This document shows, piece after piece, positions 22,705-29,180 of a stretch of 29,180 nucleotides of DNA; positions within the stretch are counted from its first letter, which is position 1; the number at the start of each line of letters is the position of its first letter. Source of the stretch: UQRS01 sp964481575 (lineage in GTDB: Bacteria > Bacillota > Clostridia > Oscillospirales > Acutalibacteraceae); the NCBI GenBank assembly GCA_964481575.1, contig CAYZTR010000027.1:1-29180 (forward strand), read 5' to 3'. Below the pieces are notes generated by a model, which saw only the letters and a list, made by a program, of their open reading frames with translations, ran no database searches and had not been told where the DNA came from. The position numbers were made by a program, and so were the translations under genes.

Positions 22705-22774
22705 GCTAGGGCTGATAGATGCATGGGCGATGCCGTCCCGGTGTGCCGAACCGATGATATGAGAATATAGAAGG

Positions 22775-22800
22775 CGCGGGACGGTTTTGGCCGTCCCGCG
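22775..22800. terminator. Hairpin terminating the ymfF-folD operon
   Basis: A 10-bp GC-rich stem (CGCGGGACGG with CCGTCCCGCG) and a 6-nt loop, 36 nt after the last stop codon of the leftward operon. A short T-containing tail follows on the minus strand. Confidence 0.6.
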
Positions 22801-22836
22801 GGTGTTAAGAATGGGGTTATAAGAGGTGTGGTCTCT

Positions 22837-23118
22837 TTATTGCTGCCGAAATACAGATTTCCATTTTCCCTTGGGATCCTGAATCAGTAGGACGGCAAGC
22901 CAGACCAGCAGCCCCAGGGCTACGGCCGACAGCCCCAAAAAGGCGTCGCTGCACAGCTCCGCCAGGGTGGCGTTGAAATATTCCGTTTGCAGCCGGGCGT
23001 ATTGAAAAACAGCATCCACCAGCCACATTAGGGAGGCGCCCCAATACATCCAGCACAGCAGACGGATCCGCAGCTGCCGGTTGGATTCCTTTTTCCCGGT
23101 GTCCTCCGGATATGCCAA
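22837..23118 (-). CDS. Small two-helix membrane protein, function unknown (start uncertain)
   Basis: About 93 aa in the frame ending at 22837. A basic N-terminal part (KKESNRQLRIRL) leads into LCWMYWGASLMWLVDAVF, a loop, then a second hydrophobic helix AFLGLSAVALGLLVWLAVLL, and ends DPKGKWKSVFRQQ. I do not recognise the family. No ATG or GTG lies in this frame between the preceding gene's stop and the first helix. The TTG at 23118 is the best visible start, with weak upstream AAGAAGAAAG. A well-placed ATG at 23191 opens a different frame, so a frameshift cannot be excluded. It is the last gene of the leftward operon. Confidence 0.6.
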   Translation of the reverse strand: MAYPEDTGKKESNRQLRIRLLCWMYWGASLMWLVDAVFQYARLQTEYFNATLAELCSDAFLGLSAVALGLLVWLAVLLIQDPKGKWKSVFRQQ

Positions 23119-23197
23119 AGATGGCAGGAATGCTTTCTTCTTGAGAGAGGGCTTTGACGGGGAAACTGTTAATCCCCAAAGCCTGCAACATATGAAA

Positions 23198-23971
23198 TCA
23201 CCGGATCTTGCGTCGGTGGATCCGGTTAGAGTCCTCCTGCCGCCGGTGGTGCAGCTCCAAAAAGATGGAGACCACCATGGCAATGCATAGCGCCAGAGCG
23301 CCGGCAATCAGCACCCAGTAAACCGCTGAAAACAGGGTGAAGCTCTCCTGGGTGGTTTGCTGGACCGGTGCAAAGGTGAGACTGTGGAATACCGTATCAG
23401 CCTCAGCTAGCTGGGCCTCCGTCAGGGTTCCGCCAAAGTTATAATAGGATAAAATATACAGGTTGCCGTCTTTGACGGTGATGTATTGCAGGTACCCGTA
23501 AGCGGCGGTGTCTTCGGTGACAGTCTTCTGCACCTGCAGAAAGATCGAGCCGTCCTCCCGGATCACCTTTTTCAAGGAATCCAGGGTCTCGGTGCTTAGG
23601 GTGGTTACCAGCTGGGATACCACGCTCTGGAAGGAATCCCCTGACAGCCCGGCCAGGTTCTGGATTTCCTTGGTAAAGTCGGTGGAGGTGGCCCGGAGCT
23701 GCATCTGCACTGTGTTATCTGAGTTGGCGGCAAAGCAAAGCATATTACCGTCGGTCAGATAGCCGGAAAAGGATGCGGCCGTGTAACCCAGGGTGTTGAG
23801 AAAGGCTTCATTTTCCTCTAGGCTTTGGGTGGTATTTTCCACCAGAATATATTCTTCGGGAAGCTCCAGTGAAAGGCGATAATTGCTGTTCTCGTAGGTG
23901 GTGGCCACCGCCGGCAGGGTCAGCAATGCCCCTAGCAGCAGCGCCAGCACCCATGCACACAACCGTTTCAT
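23198..23971 (-). CDS. Signal-peptide protein with C-terminal membrane anchor, function unknown
   Basis: 257 aa. It has a signal peptide (MKRLCAWVLALLLGALLTLP, cleavage near AVA-TT), then an extracytoplasmic domain of about 190 residues rich in Thr, Ser, Glu and Leu. A membrane helix (YWVLIAGALALCIAMVV, about residues 217-237) and a basic cytoplasmic tail (RRQEDSNRIHRRKIR) follow. The overall plan is type I: exported domain tethered at the C-terminus. No catalytic motif is seen. It starts 12 nt after the folD stop. The small two-helix protein follows and may be its partner. Confidence 0.75.
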   Translation of the reverse strand: MKRLCAWVLALLLGALLTLPAVATTYENSNYRLSLELPEEYILVENTTQSLEENEAFLNTLGYTAASFSGYLTDGNMLCFAANSDNTVQMQLRATSTDFTKEIQNLAGLSGDSFQSVVSQLVTTLSTETLDSLKKVIREDGSIFLQVQKTVTEDTAAYGYLQYITVKDGNLYILSYYNFGGTLTEAQLAEADTVFHSLTFAPVQQTTQESFTLFSAVYWVLIAGALALCIAMVVSIFLELHHRRQEDSNRIHRRKIR

Positions 23972-23983
23972 GGGCAGTCTTCC

Positions 23984-24841
23984 TTATAGCGCCAGACCGT
24001 TTTGCAGCTTGGCGGCGGTCAGGGTGTTCTGCATCAGAGTGGCGATGGTCATGGGGCCTACCCCGCCGGGGACCGGCGTAATGGCAGATGCCGCCGGCTC
24101 CACCGCAGCATAATCCACATCACCGCACAGCTTGCCGTTTTCATCCCGGTCCATTCCCACGTCAATGACTACGGCGCCCGGTTTCACCAAATCCGGCCCT
24201 ACAAATTTGGCCTTACCGATGGCCACTACCAATACGTCGGCCTGTCGGGTGATTTCAGCCAGATTTTTGGTGTGGCTGTGGCAAATCGTCACCGTGGCAT
24301 TTTGATGCAGCAGCAGCATGGCCATAGGCTTGCCCACAATGTTGGAGCGGCCCAGCACTACGCAGTGTTTGCCGTCCAAATCTACCTGAGCGGCGGCCAG
24401 CAGCTCCATGATCCCGGCTGGGGTGCAGGGGAGGAAGTGGTAGTCCCCGATCATAATGCGCCCCACGTTTACCGGATGGAAAGCGTCCACATCTTTTTCC
24501 GGCGAAATGGCCTTGAGAACGGCCTCTTCGTCCAGATGAGACGGCAGGGGGAGCTGGCAAAGGATGCCGTGAATTTCTTTCCGCCGGTTCAGACTGTCCA
24601 CCAGAGCCAGCAGCTCTTCCTGGGTGGTTTCGGCCGGCAGCGCGTGCTCCTCTGAGTACATCCCCAGTTCGGCGCAGGCTTTTTTCTTCCGGTTGACGTA
24701 GACCCGGGAGGCGGAATTGTCTCCCACGATAATGACGGCCAGACCCGGGGTGATGCCTTGCTCCCGCAGCGCGGCGGTTTCCTCAGCCACCCGGGCTTTG
24801 ACCCGGCCGGAAATTTCGGTTCCGTTGAGAATCGTTGCCAT
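23984..24841 (-). CDS. folD: Bifunctional methylenetetrahydrofolate dehydrogenase/cyclohydrolase
   Basis: 285 aa. It converts 5,10-methylene-THF to 10-formyl-THF in two steps using NADP+. Catalytic Y48 and K52 lie in SRVYVNRKKKAC. The folate-binding segment GILCQLPLP, the nucleotide-binding GRSNIVGKP and the closing PVPGGVGPMT are all present. AGGAGG lies 9 nt before the ATG, inside the end of lgt, and the gap to lgt is 4 nt. It supplies one-carbon units for purines and formyl-methionine. Its place behind lgt in an operon is common in Clostridia-like genomes. Confidence 0.97.
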   Translation of the reverse strand: MATILNGTEISGRVKARVAEETAALREQGITPGLAVIIVGDNSASRVYVNRKKKACAELGMYSEEHALPAETTQEELLALVDSLNRRKEIHGILCQLPLPSHLDEEAVLKAISPEKDVDAFHPVNVGRIMIGDYHFLPCTPAGIMELLAAAQVDLDGKHCVVLGRSNIVGKPMAMLLLHQNATVTICHSHTKNLAEITRQADVLVVAIGKAKFVGPDLVKPGAVVIDVGMDRDENGKLCGDVDYAAVEPAASAITPVPGGVGPMTIATLMQNTLTAAKLQNGLAL

Positions 24842-24845
24842 GGTG

Positions 24846-25928
24846 TCATTCCTCCTGTGTATCGTCCGGCTGGATGGCCGGCTGAGTTTCTTCAGAATGG
24901 TTGGGCGCTGTTTCTGCTATAGCCTCTGGTTGCGCTTCGGACGCCCCTGTTGCTGTTTCGGACGGTTTTGCCATATCGGCTTGTGGTGCAACGGCTTCTT
25001 CCGGCGCGTTGTCTCCGTCCAGATCCGAGTGGTCGATGTTGAGCCGATCCATTTCAGCAGTGAACAGCAGGGTGTAATGGGCCGTTGCAGCGGCCAGCTG
25101 CCGCTTTTGCTTTTGCCGCAGCAGCAGAATGACCAGCAGTACCGCGCAAACCAGCGCCGCTATGGCGGACACCGCCTGGGAGACCCGCAGGTCTCCGGCC
25201 TTGAGACTGTCGGTGCGAAGACCCTCAATAAAGTACCGGCCTGTGCCGTACCAGACCCCGTACATCAGGGCCAGCTGGCCGGAGAACCGCCGCCGTTTGG
25301 AAAACAGATGCAGGATCACAAAGCCCGCTAGGCACCAAATGGATTCATAGAGGAAGCAGGGGTGGACGAATACATCCTCCAGGGCGTAATTATAATAAGA
25401 CACCGTAGCCTCCGAGGACATGCCCCACCATTCCGGCAGCCGGGAGTCGCCGCTTATGTATCGGCCGAAGGCTTCCTGATTGAAAAAGTTGCCCCATCGG
25501 CCAATTGCCTGCCCGATGAGAAAGCCCATGGCTGCCAGATCCAGTGTGTCGGAGATTTTCACCTTCCGGAGCAGGCACATGCCGGTGCCCACCAGCGCCG
25601 CCACAATGACACCGCCGTATATGGCCAGACCGCCGGAGTGCAGATCAAACAACTGGCTCCAGGGCATGCCGTCGAAAACCATGTAGTACACCCGGGCCCC
25701 CAGAATAGCCAGAGGCGTGGTTACCAGCACCACGTCCATGAGCCGATCGGTGTTGACGCCGAAGGCTTTGGCCCGGCGCATGGCGTATAGCAGGGCCAGA
25801 AGGAACCCCAGGGCAATGAGAATACCGTACCAGTAAATGGGCCAGCCATCCCCGATAGGGAGGGTGAAGGCAACACGGTTGATGGTCAACTCCAGCCCGA
25901 AAATTGTCACATGATATACCGTGTTCAT
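24846..25928 (-). CDS. lgt: Prolipoprotein diacylglyceryl transferase with acidic C-terminal tail
   Basis: 360 aa. It attaches diacylglycerol to the lipobox cysteine of prolipoproteins in the cytoplasmic membrane, as needed for the ThiY lipoprotein nearby. About seven membrane helices are seen. The Lgt signature is GRWGNFFNQEAFGR with R144 and N147, preceded by SGGLAIYGG. Lgt-like sequence ends near residue 275. It is followed by about 85 extra residues rich in Glu, Ala, Pro and Thr, ending QPDDTQEE, which look disordered. AGGAGG lies 7 nt before the ATG at 25928, which overlaps the ymfH stop (ATGA). The tail has no obvious domain. Confidence 0.96.
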   Translation of the reverse strand: MNTVYHVTIFGLELTINRVAFTLPIGDGWPIYWYGILIALGFLLALLYAMRRAKAFGVNTDRLMDVVLVTTPLAILGARVYYMVFDGMPWSQLFDLHSGGLAIYGGVIVAALVGTGMCLLRKVKISDTLDLAAMGFLIGQAIGRWGNFFNQEAFGRYISGDSRLPEWWGMSSEATVSYYNYALEDVFVHPCFLYESIWCLAGFVILHLFSKRRRFSGQLALMYGVWYGTGRYFIEGLRTDSLKAGDLRVSQAVSAIAALVCAVLLVILLLRQKQKRQLAAATAHYTLLFTAEMDRLNIDHSDLDGDNAPEEAVAPQADMAKPSETATGASEAQPEAIAETAPNHSEETQPAIQPDDTQEE

Positions 25929-27223
25929 GAAGCAGCCTCCTGTTCGGGCTGGGCCTGAGGCTCCACCACCGAAAGCACCATGCATTCAGGGCGGAACACG
26001 GAAAGCCGCTGTGCCACATCGTCCACGGTTAGACTGTGCAGCAACTCGAAATCGTCAAAGAGGCAGGTGCCTTGCATGGCGGCCTCCACCAAACCGCTGA
26101 CAATGCTTTCCACGTGGTTGAAGCTCATAACCGCGCGGCCGTACTTACCCCGGCAGATGCTGCGGAACAAGGCCTCGTCGATGCCTTCCGTCCGCAGCCG
26201 GTTAGCCTCGGCCAGAATGGCCTCGGCCACTTCTTGGGCGTGGAAGGACTCTCCGGAAAAAATGGGAGCGGCGTAACCGTGTCCGGTGAAATATTCCGAG
26301 TCGAAGTTTGTGTTGATTAGCCCCTGGTCAATTAGCCGCTCATACAGCGGAGAAGTGGGGCCCACCAGCAGCTCCAGCAGCACCTCCATGGACAGGGTCT
26401 CCTTCAGGGAGCGCTGGGGCGTATCACATTTTTCCTTGAAGCCTAGGCAGAACATGGGCATGGTAATGGGGAATTGCTGGGAGACGTAATGTTTTTTGAC
26501 CCCATCCGGTTCCGGATAGCTGCCCCGTTCCACCGTCACCTTCCGCACTGGCTTCAGCCCGGATTCGATCTGGGCCAGCACCTGATCCGGATCCACATTC
26601 CCGGCGATACAAATAAACATATTGTTTAAATTGTAAAAGGCGTTGTAGCAGGTATACAGCAGGTCGGCGGTAATGTGGGAGATGGATTCCACCGTTCCGG
26701 CAATGTCGATGCGAACCGGATGGTTTTCATACATGGCCTCCAGCATGTTGAACAGAACCCGCCAGCTGGGGCTGTCATCATACATGCGGATTTCCTGGCC
26801 GATGATGCCCTGCTCCTTGGCCACCGTTTCGGCGGTGAAATAGGGGCTTTGGACAAAGTCCAGAAGAATATCCAGACTTTCCTTGAACTGCTCCGAACAG
26901 GAAAACAGATAACAGGTTCGGTCAAAGGAGGTGTAGGCGTTGGCCGAGGCTCCCGTTTTGGCGTAGCGGGTAAAAGCGTCGCCGTCCTCACTTTCAAACA
27001 GCTTGTGCTCCAGGTAGTGGGCGATTCCTTCCGGCACTTCCACCATGTTGCCGCCATCAACCCGGAATTTGGTGTCAATAGAGCCGTATTTGGTACCAAA
27101 AATGGCATAAGCCGAGGTGTACTCCGGCTTTGGTACCAGGAAAACCCGCAGGCCGCTTTCATGGGTGGCGGCAACGATGGTTTCCCGGATGCTGTCGTTT
27201 CGGATGATTTGCTTTTGCATCAT
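25925..27223 (-). CDS. ymfH: M16-family zinc peptidase YmfH (YlxY/EF-P-modification-associated type)
   Basis: 432 aa. The inverted zinc motif HYLEH (H69, E72, H73) is intact in EVPEGIAHYLEHKLFE, and E144 in GQEIRMYDD is the likely third ligand. This is therefore the catalytic half of a heterodimer whose inactive half is the upstream ymfF. M16 pairs of this kind are found near lgt and rimP-type genes in Firmicutes and have been linked to EF-P aminopentanol modification or peptide processing. The start is the first of two adjacent ATGs at 27223, with AAAGGAGG 9 nt upstream. The ATG overlaps the ymfF stop, so they are coupled. Confidence 0.93.
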   Translation of the reverse strand: MMQKQIIRNDSIRETIVAATHESGLRVFLVPKPEYTSAYAIFGTKYGSIDTKFRVDGGNMVEVPEGIAHYLEHKLFESEDGDAFTRYAKTGASANAYTSFDRTCYLFSCSEQFKESLDILLDFVQSPYFTAETVAKEQGIIGQEIRMYDDSPSWRVLFNMLEAMYENHPVRIDIAGTVESISHITADLLYTCYNAFYNLNNMFICIAGNVDPDQVLAQIESGLKPVRKVTVERGSYPEPDGVKKHYVSQQFPITMPMFCLGFKEKCDTPQRSLKETLSMEVLLELLVGPTSPLYERLIDQGLINTNFDSEYFTGHGYAAPIFSGESFHAQEVAEAILAEANRLRTEGIDEALFRSICRGKYGRAVMSFNHVESIVSGLVEAAMQGTCLFDDFELLHSLTVDDVAQRLSVFRPECMVLSVVEPQAQPEQEAAS

Positions 27224-28497
27224 GCCTGCGCGCCTCCTTTTGGGGATAAGAAATAGGTTAGAGTGTGGCGGATATTTTGGGCGGCAGCCACTACGTCCGC
27301 TCTGGTGACCTGTTCCGTGGCTGCCAGAATTTCCTCCAGGGAGAAGCCGGTACCGTCGCAAACCTGGCTTAAATAGAAGCCGTCGGTGCTTTCGGCGGTG
27401 TCCAGCATGGTACGGTAACGGTTGGTTTTGCCCAGAATGGCGGCGTCCAGTTCACTTTGTTCAAATTCCCCCGCCCGGACGATTTCCAGCTGCCGCAGAA
27501 TTTCGTCCTTGGCCCGGTTGGCGTTTTCCTTTTCCACGCCGGAATCCACCAGCAGATAGCCCTTTTGCCGGTTGGCTCTGGCGGCGCAGTAATAACAAAG
27601 ACTTAACTTTTCCCGCACCTGGGTGAACAGACGGGAGTAAGGCCCGCCGCCAAACAGATCCACCATGACCGAAAAGGCGGCGGTGTCCAGCAAGTTGCCG
27701 GTTACACCTGTCTCAAAGCCCAGCACCAGCTTGCCTTGGGCCACATCCATTTCCTCCAGCTCTTCCCGGGGAGCCGTTACGGTGGGTACGGGCAGGGTAA
27801 CAGCCGTGCCGGCAGCAGTCTGCCGCCCGGCAAAACCGGCCTTCAGAACTTCAAACACCGGCTCCGGATCAGCGCTGCCTACTACAATGACGCGGACATA
27901 GGCCTCCTGCAACAGGCGGTTCCAGGCAGCCCGGATCTCCGGCTCGGTCAGCGCCTGGGCGCCTTCGTAGGTGCCGTAACGGGAAATGGCATAGGCCTGC
28001 CCCTGGCACAGCAGGGATTCCGCCCGGCGAATGGCATAAGCCCGTTTGTCGTTCTGTTCTGCCTGGATGGATTCCAGCAGCAGCCGCTTTTCCCGCTGAA
28101 TGTCGCTGTCCAGGAAGTGGCCCTTTTCATCCAGATGGGGCGCAAAGATCATGCCGGCCAGCAATGCGGCGCAGTCGCCGGAAATATTGCCGTCAGGTAC
28201 CAGACTGTCGTCCAAGGCGGTCATGCTCAGGGTAATTACCTGATTGTCCCCCATTTTGCCCGAGGAGGCCGAAACCCCCGCGCCGTACAGATCATTGAGC
28301 TTTTGATGCAGGCTGCGGTAGTCGGGATAGGCCTTGCAGGAGGTGGTCAGCAAACAGGGCAGAATGGTGTTGGCCGAAATGGTGTCCTCTGACAGAGGAA
28401 GGAAAAAGTGGACCGAGATGCGGGTGGTTTTGAACCGGGTGGTGGGGACAAACAGCCCATCCACACCCGGAACCAGCGGCTGCAGTTTTGGGGTCAT
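27220..28497 (-). CDS. ymfF: M16-family peptidase-like protein YmfF (non-catalytic partner)
   Basis: 425 aa with M16 architecture, but the HxxEH zinc motif is absent where expected: the region reads LPCLLTTSCKAYPDYRSLHQ. As in other M16 pairs, it would form a clamshell with YmfH and help bind substrate without catalysis. GIFQREKRLLLESIQAEQ-like helices and later GGGPYSRLFTQVREKLSLCY (the typical M16 R/Y block) support the assignment. AAAGGAG lies 8 nt before the ATG at 28497; an in-frame TTG at 28503 is not needed. It heads the five- to six-gene leftward operon. Promoter-like -10 boxes lie 30-70 nt upstream. Confidence 0.92.
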   Translation of the reverse strand: MTPKLQPLVPGVDGLFVPTTRFKTTRISVHFFLPLSEDTISANTILPCLLTTSCKAYPDYRSLHQKLNDLYGAGVSASSGKMGDNQVITLSMTALDDSLVPDGNISGDCAALLAGMIFAPHLDEKGHFLDSDIQREKRLLLESIQAEQNDKRAYAIRRAESLLCQGQAYAISRYGTYEGAQALTEPEIRAAWNRLLQEAYVRVIVVGSADPEPVFEVLKAGFAGRQTAAGTAVTLPVPTVTAPREELEEMDVAQGKLVLGFETGVTGNLLDTAAFSVMVDLFGGGPYSRLFTQVREKLSLCYYCAARANRQKGYLLVDSGVEKENANRAKDEILRQLEIVRAGEFEQSELDAAILGKTNRYRTMLDTAESTDGFYLSQVCDGTGFSLEEILAATEQVTRADVVAAAQNIRHTLTYFLSPKGGAQA

Positions 28498-28529
28498 ATG
28501 CAAAACTCCTTTGGTTAATATGAATATTC

Positions 28530-28570
28530 ATTATAATATAGATAGCGGTAAGCATAAAAATATTATAACA
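28530..28570 (-). promoter_or_regulatory. Promoter region of the ymfF-ymfH-lgt-folD operon
   Basis: Two TATAAT boxes on the minus strand, at 28567-28562 (extended, TGTTATAAT) and 28535-28530. Neither has a strong -35. The first is the better candidate. Confidence 0.5.
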
Positions 28571-28640
28571 CATTCCCTTCTTCATAGCCACATCTTTTTG
28601 CATGTTATTGGAAATTAATTCATTGTATCATGGAATGCGA

Positions 28641-28688
28641 AAGGCGATCACCCCCTATCGGGGTGCGCTGATCGCATTATTTTTTTAC
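28641..28688 (+). terminator. Hairpin with T-tract upstream of the small phage-type genes
   Basis: GCGATCA (28644-28650) pairs with TGATCGC (28669-28675) around a CCCC/GGGG inner stem, and is followed by ATTATTTTTTT. It reads as a plus-strand terminator or attenuator just before the gene at 28709. No upstream plus-strand gene needs it. Confidence 0.6.
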
Positions 28689-28708
28689 ACAAACAGGAGG
28701 CTTTGCTT

Positions 28709-28945
28709 ATGGAAAAAGCGACGCACAAAGAAACAAACTTCGAGAAGATCGCGGCGACGCCGCAAACGCTGGGCGAATTCCTCCGCGGGCTTCCTATACT
28801 GGAGGGACCGTGGGACGATGAATTTCACCGGGCATTTTGCGCCGGGTGTCCGGCAGAAAATTGCGACGCAGAAAATTGCCCGCACGAAGCGCAAAGGAAC
28901 AATCCCGAATGGTGGTTATCCCTGAAAGTGAAGGAAGGTGAATAA
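28709..28945 (+). CDS. Small cysteine-rich protein, phage-type, function unknown
   Basis: 78 aa. The middle carries C-x2-C-x4-C-x4-C-P (CAGCPAENCDAENCP), a spacing that could bind zinc, in an acidic context. AGGAGG lies 8 nt before the ATG at 28709. I recognise no named family, but small acidic Cys-containing proteins of this size are frequent in Firmicute prophages. It is followed directly, with no gap, by the HTH gene (TAA then ATG), and its composition and codon use (many GCG, CGC, GAA) differ from the genes to the left. Confidence 0.7.
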   Translation: MEKATHKETNFEKIAATPQTLGEFLRGLPILEGPWDDEFHRAFCAGCPAENCDAENCPHEAQRNNPEWWLSLKVKEGE

Positions 28946-29180
28946 ATGAAAAAGTACAAGTATCTTTCTTTCGACGCACGAAAGATTATTGAAAAAATGT
29001 ATTTGAACGGAGATCGCCCTGCCGACATTGCGGAGGCGGTCGGCGTTCATACCGCGACGATCTATCACGAATTAGATCGAGGGTACACGGGAGAGGAAGA
29101 CAAGAACTTCCGCCCCGGTTATAGTGCGGAAATCGCGCAGCGGGTTATACAAGAACGGTTCAAAGCCCGCGGGAAACGGA
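28946..29180 (+). CDS. HTH-domain protein, IS30/HTH_38-like (3' end outside window)
   Basis: 78 codons are visible without a stop. The text YLSFDARKIIEKMYLNGDRP, then ADIAEAVGVHTATIYHELDRG, is a helix-turn-helix of the HTH_38 kind found at the N-terminus of IS30 transposases and in small phage regulators. GYSAEIAQRVIQERFKARGKR follows and also occurs in both settings. The window ends before any DDE catalytic core would appear, so transposase versus short regulator cannot be settled. The ATG abuts the previous stop codon; AAGGAAGGTG supplies the SD. Confidence 0.75.
   Translation, partial: MKKYKYLSFDARKIIEKMYLNGDRPADIAEAVGVHTATIYHELDRGYTGEEDKNFRPGYSAEIAQRVIQERFKARGKR

Noticed and set aside
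22817..23191. 124-codon frame starting at a well-placed ATG after the exported protein gene
   Set aside because: Its translation is Gly/Arg/Pro/Ala-rich like a shadow; the overlapping frame reads as two clean membrane helices. The ATG is kept as a possible frameshift clue only.
28946..29180. Calling the right-edge HTH gene an IS30 transposase
   Set aside because: Only the HTH is visible, with no DDE core or terminal inverted repeat in the window; short phage regulators look the same.
1..29180. tRNA, rRNA or CRISPR array
   Set aside because: No cloverleaf-like gene, rRNA segment or regularly spaced direct repeats were found by eye; the only short tandem repeat is the 17-bp pair at 13418-13451.

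Overview
The window looks like a chromosomal segment of a gut-type Firmicute of class Clostridia, probably Oscillospirales. The evidence is the moderately high GC, strong AGGAGG ribosome binding sites, consensus sigma-A promoters, a TPP riboswitch with an attenuator, and the Bacillus/Clostridia pairing of two M16 peptidase genes beside lgt and folD. The taxon is inferred from gene content and style only.

Layout. (1) 1-1737: the 3' end of an Rhs/YD-repeat polymorphic toxin gene, a probable immunity gene, and an orphan 197-bp copy of the Rhs core. (2) 2025-5173, minus strand: a GH31 alpha-glucosidase with its own promoter and a palindrome, a decayed AraC-family regulator, and a dCMP deaminase. 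(3) 5310-6620: a 22-codon orphan ORF with its own promoter and SD, then leuB on the minus strand. (4) 6777-11833, plus strand: phosphoglucomutase/phosphomannomutase, glutamyl-tRNA synthetase, glutaminyl-tRNA synthetase. (5) 12036-14355, minus strand: a carbohydrate cluster of polysaccharide deacetylase, SGNH esterase and a sugar isomerase/epimerase-like TIM barrel. (6) 14612-16420, plus strand: an ArsB/NhaD-type ion transporter and a small helical protein. (7) 16712-19437, plus strand: a TetR-family regulator and an oleate hydratase with a candidate operator between promoter and start codon. (8) 19611-22704, minus strand: a thiamine-precursor ABC transporter operon controlled by a TPP riboswitch. 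(9) 22837-28497, minus strand: a tightly overlapping operon ymfF-ymfH-lgt-folD followed by two uncharacterised membrane proteins. (10) 28644-29180, plus strand: the start of what looks like a phage-type or mobile segment, with a small Cys-rich protein and an IS30-like HTH protein cut by the window edge.

Working together: most of the window is housekeeping metabolism (leucine, folate and thiamine supply, aminoacylation, lipoprotein maturation) interleaved with accessory functions. These are toxin/immunity, glycan deacylation, fatty-acid hydration and ion transport. The two ends carry the most mobile-looking material. I saw no rRNA, tRNA or CRISPR array. The least explained items are the Rhs toxin tip with its putative immunity protein, the orphan 22-aa ORF, and the small-protein cluster at the right edge.
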